This document shows positions 7,301 through 14,259 of a DNA stretch of 14,467 nucleotides, one piece after another. Position 1 is the first letter of the stretch, and each line of letters opens with the position of its first letter. Below the pieces are notes generated by a model. It saw only the letters and a list, made by a program, of their open reading frames with translations, did no database searches and was not told the origin of the DNA. The DNA lies in assembly GCA_031273585.1 (NCBI GenBank), contig JAISRP010000276.1:1-14467 (forward strand), in the 5' to 3' direction. Position numbers and translations under genes: made by a program. Source of the stretch: Synergistaceae bacterium (GTDB lineage: Bacteria; Synergistota; Synergistia; Synergistales; Synergistaceae).

Positions 7301-9596
7301 TAAAGGAATAGTACTTTTTGGGCGAGAAGAAGTCCAGCACGGAGCCGGTCGCCTCTCCGGAGGCGTAGTTGAAGCGGGCCCTCGGGACGGCCGTGTCGTC
7401 GTACTCCTGGCTGGCGCGGCGATAGTCGTAGGTGTAGTCCGTGTTGGCAATGCGCTTGGAGTACCATACCCAGCCCCTCCTGCGGTAATACTCCCTGTCA
7501 AGCTCCAATTTACGGTCATCCGGGTTACGCCAGGGATACGTGTGACCCGGAGTGTAGTCCAGGGGGGTCGGATCCGGGAAGATGGCCTGGGCCAGGCCGA
7601 ACATGCCGGCTATTCCTATCTCGGGGTCGTTGTAGAAGTGAAACTGCCCGCTCCTAAAGGCCGAGTTGAGGGAGTCCCCGTGATTGGTCCAGGACTGCTC
7701 GTTCCAGTCGGTCTCCTTGGTCTTGCCCGCGCTTTTTATGTCGGCAAGCCCATTTATCCAGAGCTTGAACTTGTCCACCTGGTCCAAGGTGACGTGGCTT
7801 TTCTCCCAGACGTAGTTTGAATCCTGAATTGGCAGCCAGAGCGACGCGCGGCGCAATATTTTGTACATGGGCCTGTCCCATACCTCGCCCGCGCTGTGCA
7901 GATCCCAGCCCAGGGCCCTGGTATGCCTCTCGTTGTACTTGCTCATGTCGTTGATGTCGTTGTTGTGAACAGCCGCGGTTGAATTATTGCCGCCAACGGC
8001 CGTCTCGCGCGCGGTCCCCTCGAACCATCCTTTTTGCACGCTGACTTTGCCGCTGCCGTCGGTATCTTTGGGAACGGCGCCGTTCGACCACCAGCCGTCC
8101 GGCTCGGTCCCGTCGTTATTGGGGGTCATGTACAGCGCGTGGCTGGTCGCGTTCATCCAGAGGGGGTAGTGCTGACCGTGGACGTGAAAGAACGACTCCA
8201 CCTCGCCGGTGGAGGGGCCGTGCATGGTCCCATTCTCGTACCGCACCCTCCTATAGAGCTCCCCGCTGCCTGTAGGCCTCATATTGAAGCCATCTCTGTC
8301 CAGCGTTATCCAACCCGGTATTTCCTTCCTCTGGTAGATACCATTCTTGCTCCAGTTGGATCTGTTGCTGGCGCCCAGGTCCGTGATGTAGGCATCGCCG
8401 CCCTCTCTCTCGGACAGAAAGTAACTCTTCGTCCTTATGTTCGCCCCAAACGGAAACACCTTGAAGACGCCGTTGGTGTCGGGATTCTGGTCCCAGGCGA
8501 TCTCGTGATGATTCTGGGTGTTTTTGCGCGAGGCGCGCTCCAGGTTTGCCGGCGAGAGGAATGTAGTCGCCATGCCGATTCTCAAGTCCTTGAAGCGATT
8601 CTTGTCGCTGAGGAGGTTCCAGAGGACGAGTTTGACCTGGTACATCCTGCTGTCGTTCGGCACGAGGTCGTCCTCGCTCCAGCTCGACGGCGGATTCGTC
8701 CAGTGTTGCGGGTTCTTGAAGACGAGGGCGTAGGGAAACGAGTTCTGGGAGTTCGTGACGCTTCTGTAACTGTAGGTCCTGACCACGGCGTCGCCGTTGT
8801 AGTCCCCGTATCTTCTGCCCTCGCGATCCCGAAGTCCGTATTCGCCGCGGTAACTGTCGTTATCGTTCCTGTTCGGATGAGAGGTGCGGCAGTGAGTGTA
8901 GTCGTAGCCGGCCCTCCCTCTTTGCTCATATTTATAATCCCTCGGAAGGACGTCGTCCGGCCACACGTCGGGGTAACCGGTGTAGCCCACCTCGAGCCCA
9001 GTGGACTGGCCCGAGTACACCCCCTTCATGTGTTTTTTGGCGTACTCAGGGTCGGCGAAGGGGAAGTAGTAGTTGTCCTTGTTCAGCTCCATGTCCTCGG
9101 ACAGGCTGCGTCCCTTTTTAAAGTTGTTCGTCTTTTTTCTCTCGCGGCCGTAGAGGTTGCGCCCCTGTTCGAGGTCCTCCCCCCTCCAGGCCGGAGGCAG
9201 CGCCCCCATGCCGAACGTGGCTTCCTTCATTATCCTGTTGATGTCGTAAATCGTGTAGCCGTATTTTTCCTTCGTGAGCTTCCAGTCGGCGGTCTCCTCC
9301 CAGTGGAAGTCGAACAGGGCGTCCCTCCAGACCTGCGGCTGAACCCCCTGGGGGGTGAAGCTCATTATCTCGGTTGCCTCTATCAGAAACAGCAGATTCG
9401 GTTTCTGCAGGGCCGTCTTGTTCTTATCCTCCTCGAGGATCGCGGAATCCGACTTCAGCTTGGCCTCGACCAGCGGCGCCGCGGCCCAGGCCCGAGCGGT
9501 CCCCTCCCACGCCGGCAGCGATGTCTCCGAGAAGAACAGGGCGAGAATAAATATCGCCGACAGTCTTCTCATTAAAATAAAATTTTTCTCCCACAT
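4305..9596 (-). CDS. PilY1/PilC-like type IV pilus tip or adhesin protein, very large
   Basis: This 1763-residue exported protein has a signal peptide at about residues 9-39 (MRRLSAIFILALFF..., likely cut near ARAWA-AAP). A VWA-like start (PNLLFLIEATEIMSF, 66-80) sits where PilY1 proteins have the metal-site motif DxSxS; here it reads E-A-T-E-I, so the MIDAS is degenerate. A long Tyr/Trp/Asp-rich middle follows. The C-terminal third resembles the PilC/PilY1 beta-propeller: GTLRRYRP (about 1040), LYGQTNDGILYAVNPENG (about 1190-1207), WRQYMLGALGRGGSGLYMID (about 1277-1296), AAILVLDPKDGSVIRAFDG (about 1396-1415) and TGRAFTADNRGNIFEVV (about 1460-1476). An EF-hand-like DTDGSGKVS lies at 511-519. 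PilY1 proteins sit at pilus tips and affect adhesion, retraction and surface sensing. I prefer ATG at 9596 because AAGGTGG lies 8 bases upstream; GTG at 9608 overlaps that site. It appears monocistronic, with no minor pilin genes beside it. The family call is good; its role is inferred. Confidence 0.8.
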   Translation of the reverse strand: MWEKNFILMRRLSAIFILALFFSETSLPAWEGTARAWAAAPLVEAKLKSDSAILEEDKNKTALQKPNLLFLIEATEIMSFTPQGVQPQVWRDALFDFHWEETADWKLTKEKYGYTIYDINRIMKEATFGMGALPPAWRGEDLEQGRNLYGRERKKTNNFKKGRSLSEDMELNKDNYYFPFADPEYAKKHMKGVYSGQSTGLEVGYTGYPDVWPDDVLPRDYKYEQRGRAGYDYTHCRTSHPNRNDNDSYRGEYGLRDREGRRYGDYNGDAVVRTYSYRSVTNSQNSFPYALVFKNPQHWTNPPSSWSEDDLVPNDSRMYQVKLVLWNLLSDKNRFKDLRIGMATTFLSPANLERASRKNTQNHHEIAWDQNPDTNGVFKVFPFGANIRTKSYFLSEREGGDAYITDLGASNRSNWSKNGIYQRKEIPGWITLDRDGFNMRPTGSGELYRRVRYENGTMHGPSTGEVESFFHVHGQHYPLWMNATSHALYMTPNNDGTEPDGWWSNGAVPKDTDGSGKVSVQKGWFEGTARETAVGGNNSTAAVHNNDINDMSKYNERHTRALGWDLHSAGEVWDRPMYKILRRASLWLPIQDSNYVWEKSHVTLDQVDKFKLWINGLADIKSAGKTKETDWNEQSWTNHGDSLNSAFRSGQFHFYNDPEIGIAGMFGLAQAIFPDPTPLDYTPGHTYPWRNPDDRKLELDREYYRRRGWVWYSKRIANTDYTYDYRRASQEYDDTAVPRARFNYASGEATGSVLDFFSPKKYYSFTGTDAYRTTDDYIPVTQPQIVDSYGSNKISTTDLHRVSFPIRSECEDNWLIVVASGAEPKVVDKAAYSYNAWEAIKNLYDATDKKNKGVPVPSYNPNVPNHGIRKAAYEPVTRIKPELFQKDPRLGTETGRPLTEFDLETIDLDNPIRTIVIGIVADENDPDVIAAGSAVVDEVKNMRLNLIKMANAGQGALSGTEIANLHWGNMYDAPIQPYWASNVSALRIAFDAALGAVRTAEDPSGADGAMVQQKENASVAESKLFSATYQVVYNNQWNGTLRRYRPVVKNGAVVSMDKTSSWELGSKLLDGRGNGNAPGGIMPMYWAPGEKKFRKFSQGEATSLNIFGLDGRLETVSSASKPLPPNEALYRWLVGYDHSYVNDKSYRRNHMLADFGQSGIALAANPSKSADSLPGYSVWAKSRSGSNAPMLYGQTNDGILYAVNPENGNPEMVILPPPSLLPMRIASLKSTEGASGKRVWIEVATPDGKSGGRRSLPGYILDGSLQVRNLDIGSNQSHDWRQYMLGALGRGGSGLYMIDVSEHKDPKFKWYVEKYGNQVVTMDGSSRHNAPTWTDLSALSGNAVAFRKLGFNGAKPAIGVTLTGNDPLNPSIQNIIVVPGGLQSKIDLAKNGGEGAAILVLDPKDGSVIRAFDGETLDRGQTKNWKVGSSVQGKTPYMGMVASEPTLMVSSNTAMKFAPYATGRAFTADNRGNIFEVVMENPDGSSLQPSGWSIRTAATLQPNSNGGAGTDKNFAIPHGLALKKASDKVWLAGGTSNAETLGKSRMENGDGNLGQMLFALKSPINPAPGDRTIYRDDLRKLDMRSASSAPPDATGWYMPLDTAAGMKQNVTADEYVTARPALLGDNMYASTFTRTKIELTGVYDVCNASKKTVSGYSRLYSIKIADGTSSWPVNKSRYIQVEGVKITGMTNMKNDDGSATLVFNYDVLGNDPAKDKAFLDLAAKNGINVSNGSLVMQVRDGGTSQPALPPGDTVIIYSIERAK

Positions 9597-10064
9597 TGAA
9601 CATTCCACCTTTTTAATTCCCGAACGGGTTTGAAATAGCGCCGCAGCTCAAGTCAAGCGATACCGAAAAAATTCCCGACCTCCTTTTTTAAAAAAAACCG
9701 GCGGCAAGTCGCCCGGAATGCCTCCTCGCATTTACGCGGGCGCCATTTAATTCCGGGAAATCCTCCGGCGCACAGACATGCTCTCGGTCATGCCCGGCAA
9801 AATTCCGCGCGCATGACCCCATGAGGCAAAAGCCATCCAGATGTTCGAGGCGGCGCAAAAAACCGAACATCAAACTCGAGGCTACATTCTTTATTTACCC
9901 GATTTATTCGAATAATTCATTTAAGAATATTAGCTAGGCTTATATATGACTAACGTTTTTACATCAGTTTCCCCAATATTTACGCGAAACATGGGGTCTG
10001 TGCGGCGTTTATATCATACGCCGCCGGCAGTGTCAATATATTAAGGAGTTATAAAAATTAAATT

Positions 10065-10073
10065 TGATATAAC
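10065..10073 (+). promoter_or_regulatory. Candidate extended -10 element
   Basis: TGATATAAC matches the extended -10 consensus TGnTATAAT except for its last base, within an AT-rich stretch. No clear -35 lies 16-18 bases upstream. A transcript would start near 10080 and meet the hairpin at 10274-10308. Confidence 0.25.
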
Positions 10074-10273
10074 AGGCAATATGCCAAATATAACGAAGAA
10101 TTTAAATTTTTTCGAGGGCGGCCACTTCCGCGCAAACCGAAAAAATATTTTTCCGAGCCCCTGGCGGGAATCAGAAAAAAATTATTTCTATTCGTGGAAA
10201 ATAGTGACGCTGCGCGACATGCTTATTCGCGGCTGTCATGCTGAATGCGAAAAGTCGTTCAATCGATGATTTT

Positions 10274-10308
10274 TGCGGATTTGAACCCCTCATAGCTCCG
10301 CAGTTTTT
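10274..10308 (+). terminator. Possible intrinsic terminator or attenuator upstream of the chemoreceptor gene
   Basis: TGCGGA (10274-10279) pairs with TCCGCA (10297-10302) across a 17-base loop and is followed by GTTTTTCCC on the plus strand. The stem is short and the loop long, so efficiency is doubtful. It would end any transcript coming from about 10080, separating it from the chemoreceptor gene. Confidence 0.35.
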
Positions 10309-10365
10309 CCCTTTGTATGATCAATTTTAGTCTATACAATCACATAGCCTTAAAGTCACATGGCG

Positions 10366-10379
10366 GGTTCGCGCGAACC
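10366..10379. promoter_or_regulatory. 14-bp perfect palindrome, candidate operator
   Basis: GGTTCGCGCGAACC is its own reverse complement and lies 56 bases before the chemoreceptor ATG. A TAAAGTCA at 10351-10358 just upstream resembles the -35 of sigma-28 flagellar/chemotaxis promoters, but the matching -10 is poor (about 4 of 8). It could be a dimeric regulator site or a leader hairpin. Confidence 0.3.
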
Positions 10380-10434
10380 GGAAGCATCTTTGTTCCGACT
10401 GATATACCGAAAAAACTCGGGAGGTGTTTTAGAA

Positions 10435-12264
10435 ATGCAGTGGTTCAGGGATCTCAGGACTATGAAGAAAATACTCTTTCTCGTTATTATGATGCTCGCG
10501 CTCATGTCGGTAATTGCCTGTACCGGCTACTATACGAGCACGACGATAGCGTCCAATATGGACAGGCTGTACAACGAATTTGCCCGGCCCGCCATAATTA
10601 TGGGCGAGGCAAAGGCCCTGGCGATCCAGAACAGGCGAATGCTGCTCAGCGTTCTGAACACGAAGGACATGGATGTCGCCAAAATTTACGAGGATCGAAT
10701 GGCCGCCAACAGGAACAGGGTCACGGAGATTTACGCGGAATTCGACAAGCTCGACATGCCCCCGGAGATAAAGGCAATCAAGGACAAGCTGCCGGCTGTG
10801 CGGGCCAATTGCGTCGCGAAGCAGAACGAGGCGATGGAGGTATGGAGAAACGGGGAGGTGTCGCAGGAGCTCCGCGACCGCATGTCCACCGGAGGGGACA
10901 TCGCCAGGTGGGAGGACGAGTACGTTGCGCTGTACGACGATCTCGTGTCGAAGCTGGAGAGGCTGTGCGCCGATACGAACAGATTGTCGGCAGAGGAGGC
11001 GGTGGAGGGGGAAAGGACCATATTAGTCGCGCTCGTCCTGGCCCTGACGTCCGGCACGATCCTTGGATATGTCATCTCGCGAATGATCACCGACCCCATC
11101 CACAGAATCCAGGACAGCGTCAGGCTGTTCGCGAAGGGGGATCTCTCCAGCCGGTTCCCGACTGCCGGAAAGGACGAGCTCGGAGAGATGGGCAGGGGGC
11201 TTCAGCACATGGCCGAGGACTTGAGCCGCATCATCGTGTCGGTCAAGGAGGCCAGCCGCAACGTAACAGAGAAGGCCGAGGATTTTTCCGCCCTTGCCGA
11301 GGAGACGAACGCATCGGTGGAGGAGTTCCGAACCAACGTGGATGATATGAGCTCCAGCCTCAGGGTGCTCTCCTCCTCCGGCGACGAGGTCAACGCGTCC
11401 GTGGAGGAGGTCGCGGTCGGGGCTCAGGCGACGGCGGAGAAGGGCACGGATATAGCGCGCCGCGTCGACGACGCGATGAGGGCCGGCGACCACGGCATGT
11501 CAGCCGTCAGCCGCGCGACATCGGGCATAGAGGGCGTCGCAGATAACGCGACCACGACGGCAAAATCGGTGCAGGAGCTCGGGCAGAGGACGCGGCAGAT
11601 ACAGAACTTTGTAGCTCAGATAGGCGGCATAGCCGACCAGACGAACCTGCTCGCCCTAAACGCCGCAATAGAGGCGGCAAGGGCCGGCGAAGCCGGCCGG
11701 GGATTTGCCGTCGTCGCCGAGGAGGTCCGCAAGCTCGCGGAGGACAGCAACGTCGCGGCGAAGAACATCGCGGACCTGGCCAATACGATCACCGGCGAAC
11801 TTGAAGCGGTCGTCAAAATATCGCTCGAGAACGCGAAGGAGTCGGAGAACGCGAAGAATCTCTCGCGCGAGACGGAGGGCATCATCGGGAACATGATCTC
11901 CTACCTGAAGGAGATCTCGGGCGCGACTCAGGACCTGGCGGCGGTATCCGAGGAACAGGCGGCGTCGAGCGAGGAGATAGCGGAGGCGGTTCAGAATATA
12001 TCCGAGAAGGTCCAGAGCTCGTCAAATGCCGGGGAGAACATCCGAACGGGAATCGGCGAGGTGGCGGCAGCGGCGGAGCGCGTGGCCTCAGGCGCAGTGG
12101 GGCTCTCGTGCCTGGCAGGGGACATGCAGGAGATGCTGGCGTTCTTCAAGATGGAGGGCGACGCTCCGAGCGCCAGACCAGTGAACAGCAGCGAGCTGGC
12201 AATCAGCAGACAAGTCGCATCCGTACCAAAGAGACCCACCGATCTGGCGTTTTCCGAGAGATAG
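10435..12264 (+). CDS. Methyl-accepting chemotaxis protein
   Basis: This 609-residue transmembrane chemoreceptor has TM1 at about residues 12-35, a roughly 160-residue periplasmic part predicted to be a four-helix bundle (4HB_MCP type), TM2 at about 194-216, HAMP at about 217-270, and then a long cytoplasmic coiled-coil signalling domain. The highly conserved hairpin tip is [20 protein letters not shown] (396-415), followed by [21 protein letters not shown], which binds CheA and CheW. Glu/Gln-rich helices flanking it (for example [15 protein letters not shown], 505-519) look like methylation sites. There is no C-terminal CheR-tethering pentapeptide; the end is a flexible tail. The ATG at 10435 is chosen because GGGAGGTG lies about 8 bases upstream; an in-frame ATG at 10360 lacks a ribosome site. 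The ligand cannot be predicted. No che genes lie nearby, so it is a stand-alone receptor feeding a pathway encoded elsewhere. Confidence 0.95.
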   Translation: MQWFRDLRTMKKILFLVIMMLALMSVIACTGYYTSTTIASNMDRLYNEFARPAIIMGEAKALAIQNRRMLLSVLNTKDMDVAKIYEDRMAANRNRVTEIYAEFDKLDMPPEIKAIKDKLPAVRANCVAKQNEAMEVWRNGEVSQELRDRMSTGGDIARWEDEYVALYDDLVSKLERLCADTNRLSAEEAVEGERTILVALVLALTSGTILGYVISRMITDPIHRIQDSVRLFAKGDLSSRFPTAGKDELGEMGRGLQHMAEDLSRIIVSVKEASRNVTEKAEDFSALAEETNASVEEFRTNVDDMSSSLRVLSSSGDEVNASVEEVAVGAQATAEKGTDIARRVDDAMRAGDHGMSAVSRATSGIEGVADNATTTAKSVQELGQRTRQIQNFVAQIGGIADQTNLLALNAAIEAARAGEAGRGFAVVAEEVRKLAEDSNVAAKNIADLANTITGELEAVVKISLENAKESENAKNLSRETEGIIGNMISYLKEISGATQDLAAVSEEQAASSEEIAEAVQNISEKVQSSSNAGENIRTGIGEVAAAAERVASGAVGLSCLAGDMQEMLAFFKMEGDAPSARPVNSSELAISRQVASVPKRPTDLAFSER

Positions 12265-12283
12265 TCTCCTAAGACGCCAAAAC

Positions 12284-12328
12284 CCGCGGGCGGGACCTCG
12301 AGGTTGGGGCTCGGGGTCCCTCCCGCGG
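12284..12328 (-). terminator. Long hairpin between convergent genes, likely bidirectional terminator
   Basis: CCGCGGG (12284-12290) pairs with CCCGCGG (12322-12328). After one C-T mismatch, 12292-12302 pairs with 12310-12320, including one G-U, leaving a 7-base loop. On the minus strand the stem is followed directly by GTTTT, which suits termination of the metal-transport operon. On the plus strand no U-run follows immediately. Confidence 0.6.
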
Positions 12329-12342
12329 ATGGGGCATCGGGT

Positions 12343-12795
12343 TCACTTTTTTCCGACCCGTTCGCGGGACGCCAGCATTGCGGAGAACTCCCTCTCGAAT
12401 CGTTCGTCGTCCTCCTTAGTCCGCTTGGCGGGGCCCCTCGTCCTGCCGCCGCCGCGCCGTACCTTCTGTCCGATATGGCGTTCGAAGAGCAGCCTGTCCA
12501 TGTTCAGGTCGGTGTAGACGAGTCCGTTCTGGTTTATCGCGCGTCCGCCCTTCGCCAGCACCATGGCCGCCAGGCCAAAGTCCTGCGTCACCACTATGTC
12601 CTCCTCGGTCATGTGCCCGATCAGGGCGTAGTCTACGCCGTCGGCCTGCCTGCTGACCGTGACAACTGTGCTGTAGCCGTCGTTCAGCTCGTGCGACGTA
12701 TCTATGAACATTATGACAGGAATGTTTCCGCGCCTCGCGAGCCTGACTACGATCTGCTTCACGGGACAGGCGTCGGCGTCTACGAGCACCCTCAT
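12343..12795 (-). CDS. UPF0178 (YaiI/YqxD, DUF188) family protein
   Basis: This 150-residue protein is recognised as UPF0178 from its opening VDADACPVK (5-13), IDTSHEL (31-37), DYALIGHMTEEDIVVTQDFG (55-74) and RAINQNGLVYTDLNMD (85-100). The family has a PIN-like fold; acidic residues Asp6, Asp8, Asp55 and Asp72 could form a metal site, but no biochemical function is established. The C-terminal 40 residues are basic and probably disordered. It is complete and of normal length. ATG at 12795 has a GAGG about 4 bases upstream. It begins 21 bases after the stop of the exported CCGNDG protein, so it is likely the last gene of the metal-transport operon, ending at the hairpin 12284-12328. A direct role in metal uptake is not implied by the sequence. 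Confidence 0.9.
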   Translation of the reverse strand: MRVLVDADACPVKQIVVRLARRGNIPVIMFIDTSHELNDGYSTVVTVSRQADGVDYALIGHMTEEDIVVTQDFGLAAMVLAKGGRAINQNGLVYTDLNMDRLLFERHIGQKVRRGGGRTRGPAKRTKEDDERFEREFSAMLASRERVGKK

Positions 12796-12816
12796 TCGGC
12801 CTCGGCACTCAGGTCC

Positions 12817-13407
12817 TCAGTTGCTGACGAACTCAGCCCCGCGCTTGTCCATGATTTTGAGACTGGACAGCCTCAGGATGACGTATTCCTCGTCGACCGG
12901 GCCCGCCAGCTCGACCGTTCCGGTCGCCTCTATCCAGTCATCCTGCCTTGGGGACGCCTCCCCGTCGTACTTGAACTCAAAGCCGGCCATGCCGTCGTTG
13001 CCGCAGCAGCCGGGGCCGTAGCGGATCACGTATCGGAACGTCTCCCCGCTCTCCTCGTCCGGGAACTCGTCGTAGATGCCCTCCAGCCTGACGGTCCTTC
13101 CGACGTACTCGTCCGGGTTCAGGTAGACGTCGTTGCACTGTTGTATGAACAGCCTCTCCCTGATCACCAGGACCCCGGACTCATCCGCCTGGATAGTCTG
13201 AGACGGAATGTCCCAGACCTCTGACTCGAGCGTATCATCCTCCGGAGGCTCCTCCTGCAAGTCATCCAGCTGAGAGTACGTCACGGCGGGCGTGGGCTCG
13301 TCCCGCGAGTCCGCGGACTGTGCGCGGCTCGCCGCCGTGACGTACATGCCGCACATTGCGAGCGCGATGAGACCTAGGCAGAGAATTGGCACGACCGATT
13401 TTTTCAC
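12817..13407 (-). CDS. Exported or membrane-anchored protein with CCGNDG motif, zinc-operon accessory
   Basis: This 196-residue protein has an N-terminal hydrophobic segment (MKKSVVPILCLGLIALAMCG, 1-20), then an acidic low-complexity linker (about 30-65) and a C-terminal domain (about 75-196) that looks like a small beta-barrel: NPDEYVGRTVRLEGIYDEF, RYVIRYGPGCCGNDGMAGFE (126-145), and DWIEATGTVEL. The paired Cys134-Cys135 in a conserved-looking turn recalls the C-terminal part of YcgQ/TIGR03943 proteins, which often accompany metal uptake genes; I state this as resemblance, not a firm family call. Cys19 is preceded by Met, so it is not a good lipobox. GTG at 13407 is chosen because GGAGGG lies about 7 bases upstream; ATG at 13425 is possible but has a weak site. 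It follows the permease by 30 bases. A metal-binding or transporter-assisting role is inferred. Confidence 0.75.
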   Translation of the reverse strand: MKKSVVPILCLGLIALAMCGMYVTAASRAQSADSRDEPTPAVTYSQLDDLQEEPPEDDTLESEVWDIPSQTIQADESGVLVIRERLFIQQCNDVYLNPDEYVGRTVRLEGIYDEFPDEESGETFRYVIRYGPGCCGNDGMAGFEFKYDGEASPRQDDWIEATGTVELAGPVDEEYVILRLSSLKIMDKRGAEFVSN

Positions 13408-13437
13408 TTGAGGACCCTCCTCCATATGTTCCAGCGA

Positions 13438-14259
13438 TTACGCCCTGATCCCGGCCTTCTCCGCAGCGAAGAACGCGCAGAAGGCGATCAGGTTCACCAT
13501 TACGACGCTCGCGCCGGCAGGCGTCGACAACCCGAACGAGGCCACCATTCCGGCGGCAAAGCAGACTACCGAGAGGATTCCGGAGCATATCACGACGCTC
13601 CTGAAGCTGGAGAATACGCGCATCGACGTGAGAGCCGGGAAGATGATCAGGCTCGATATCAGCATGGCGCCCATCATGCGCATCCCGACGACTATGACCA
13701 TCGCCGTCAGCCCCGCGATCAGCATGTTGTAGAGCGACGCGTTGACGCCGGTCGCCCTGGCGAAGCTCTCGTCGAACGTCACGGCGAAGATCCCCTTGTA
13801 CGACAGAACGTACAGGATCAGGACCACGACCGCCACGGCCACGCTCAGGTACACGTCGCTCCTGCTCAGGGCCAATATCGCCCCGAACATGTAGTTGCAC
13901 ACGTCGGCGTTCATCCCGGTCGTCATGGATATGACGATCACGCCCGCCGCGAGCGAACTGCTCGATATCAGGGCGATGGCGGCATCGCCCCGTATGCGCG
14001 AATTTTCGCTGATGCGCAGCAGCAGGAAGGCCGCGAGCAGCACCACCGGTATGGATACCTCCAGCGGGGCGAGGTTGAGGGACATTGCCACGGCCAGAGT
14101 GCCGAAGCCGACGTGCGAGAGGCCGTCTCCGATCATGGAGTAACGCTTCAGCACGAGGGTGACCCCCAGCAGAGCGGCGCAGAGCGACACCAGTATCCCA
14201 ACCACCATGGCCCGGATTATGAAGTCATACGAAAACAGCTCGGCTATGAGCTCTATCAT
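13438..14259 (-). CDS. ABC-3 family metal ABC transporter permease (ZnuB/MntB-like)
   Basis: This integral membrane permease has about 273 residues and seven to nine hydrophobic helices. Signatures of the ABC-3 family include RYSMIGDGLSHVGFGTLAVA after the first helix and the late cytoplasmic coupling region GMRMMGAMLISSLIIFPALT. It should form the channel for Zn2+, Mn2+ or Fe2+ imported with a periplasmic binding protein (not in the window) and the ATPase encoded directly upstream. The two coding regions overlap by about 35 bases, indicating translational coupling. Starts are clustered: GTG at 14268, ATG at 14265 and ATG at 14259. The GGGGG run ends 8 bases before 14259, which I prefer. Metal specificity cannot be fixed from the permease alone; the CCGNDG neighbour makes zinc somewhat more likely. 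Confidence 0.92.
   Translation of the reverse strand: MIELIAELFSYDFIIRAMVVGILVSLCAALLGVTLVLKRYSMIGDGLSHVGFGTLAVAMSLNLAPLEVSIPVVLLAAFLLLRISENSRIRGDAAIALISSSSLAAGVIVISMTTGMNADVCNYMFGAILALSRSDVYLSVAVAVVVLILYVLSYKGIFAVTFDESFARATGVNASLYNMLIAGLTAMVIVVGMRMMGAMLISSLIIFPALTSMRVFSSFRSVVICSGILSVVCFAAGMVASFGLSTPAGASVVMVNLIAFCAFFAAEKAGIRA

Larger units (their letters stand above)
9597..10434. other. Long divergent intergenic region between pilY1-like and chemoreceptor genes
   Basis: About 840 bases lie between divergent genes with no recognisable protein. Structures seen: an 8-bp inverted repeat 9712-9719/9750-9757; a 12-bp palindrome TTATTCGAATAA at 9904-9915; a very AT-rich stretch at about 9885-10080; a hairpin 10002-10008/10018-10024 (7 bp); an extended -10-like TGATATAAC at 10065-10073; a terminator-like hairpin at 10274-10308; and a 14-bp palindrome at 10366-10379. 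On the minus strand a TTGACT at about 9649-9654 could be a -35 for the pilY1-like gene, but no good -10 follows it. The region probably holds promoters for both flanking genes and perhaps a short transcript. Confidence 0.6.

Noticed and set aside
8034..9575. Open frame of 513 codons on the plus strand inside the pilY1-like gene
   Set aside because: It mirrors the real reading frame, gives a Val/Pro/Arg-rich translation without recognisable motifs, and has no ribosome site.
9688..9873. 61-codon open frame on the minus strand upstream of the pilY1-like gene
   Set aside because: It has no ribosome site and low-information sequence, and it overlaps inverted repeats. A good AAGGAGGT at 9678-9685 is downstream of it and is followed by no start codon at normal spacing.
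10110..10190. Possible cyclic-di-GMP (GEMM-I) riboswitch, prompted by GCGCAAACCGAAAA
   Set aside because: The second conserved block (GACGCAAAGC) and the receptor helix are missing.
10081..10269. 62-codon open frame as a confident gene
   Set aside because: It has no recognisable similarity and no ribosome site at normal distance, and it lies in AT-rich intergenic DNA. Kept only as part of a possible short transcript.
10270..10310. tRNA-like fragment: GGATTTGAACC on the plus strand, resembling a T-arm on the minus strand
   Set aside because: The T-stem pairs for only two or three bases and there is no acceptor stem, anticodon arm or D-arm at the right distances.
10360..10434. Earlier in-frame ATG giving the chemoreceptor 25 more residues
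   Set aside because: No ribosome site precedes it, the added residues are not membrane-signal-like, and they overlap the palindrome. The ATG at 10435 has a strong site.
12817..13407. Lipoprotein interpretation of the CCGNDG protein
   Set aside because: Cys19 is preceded by Ala-Met and Cys10 by Ile-Leu, so neither fits the lipobox rule of a small residue just before the Cys.
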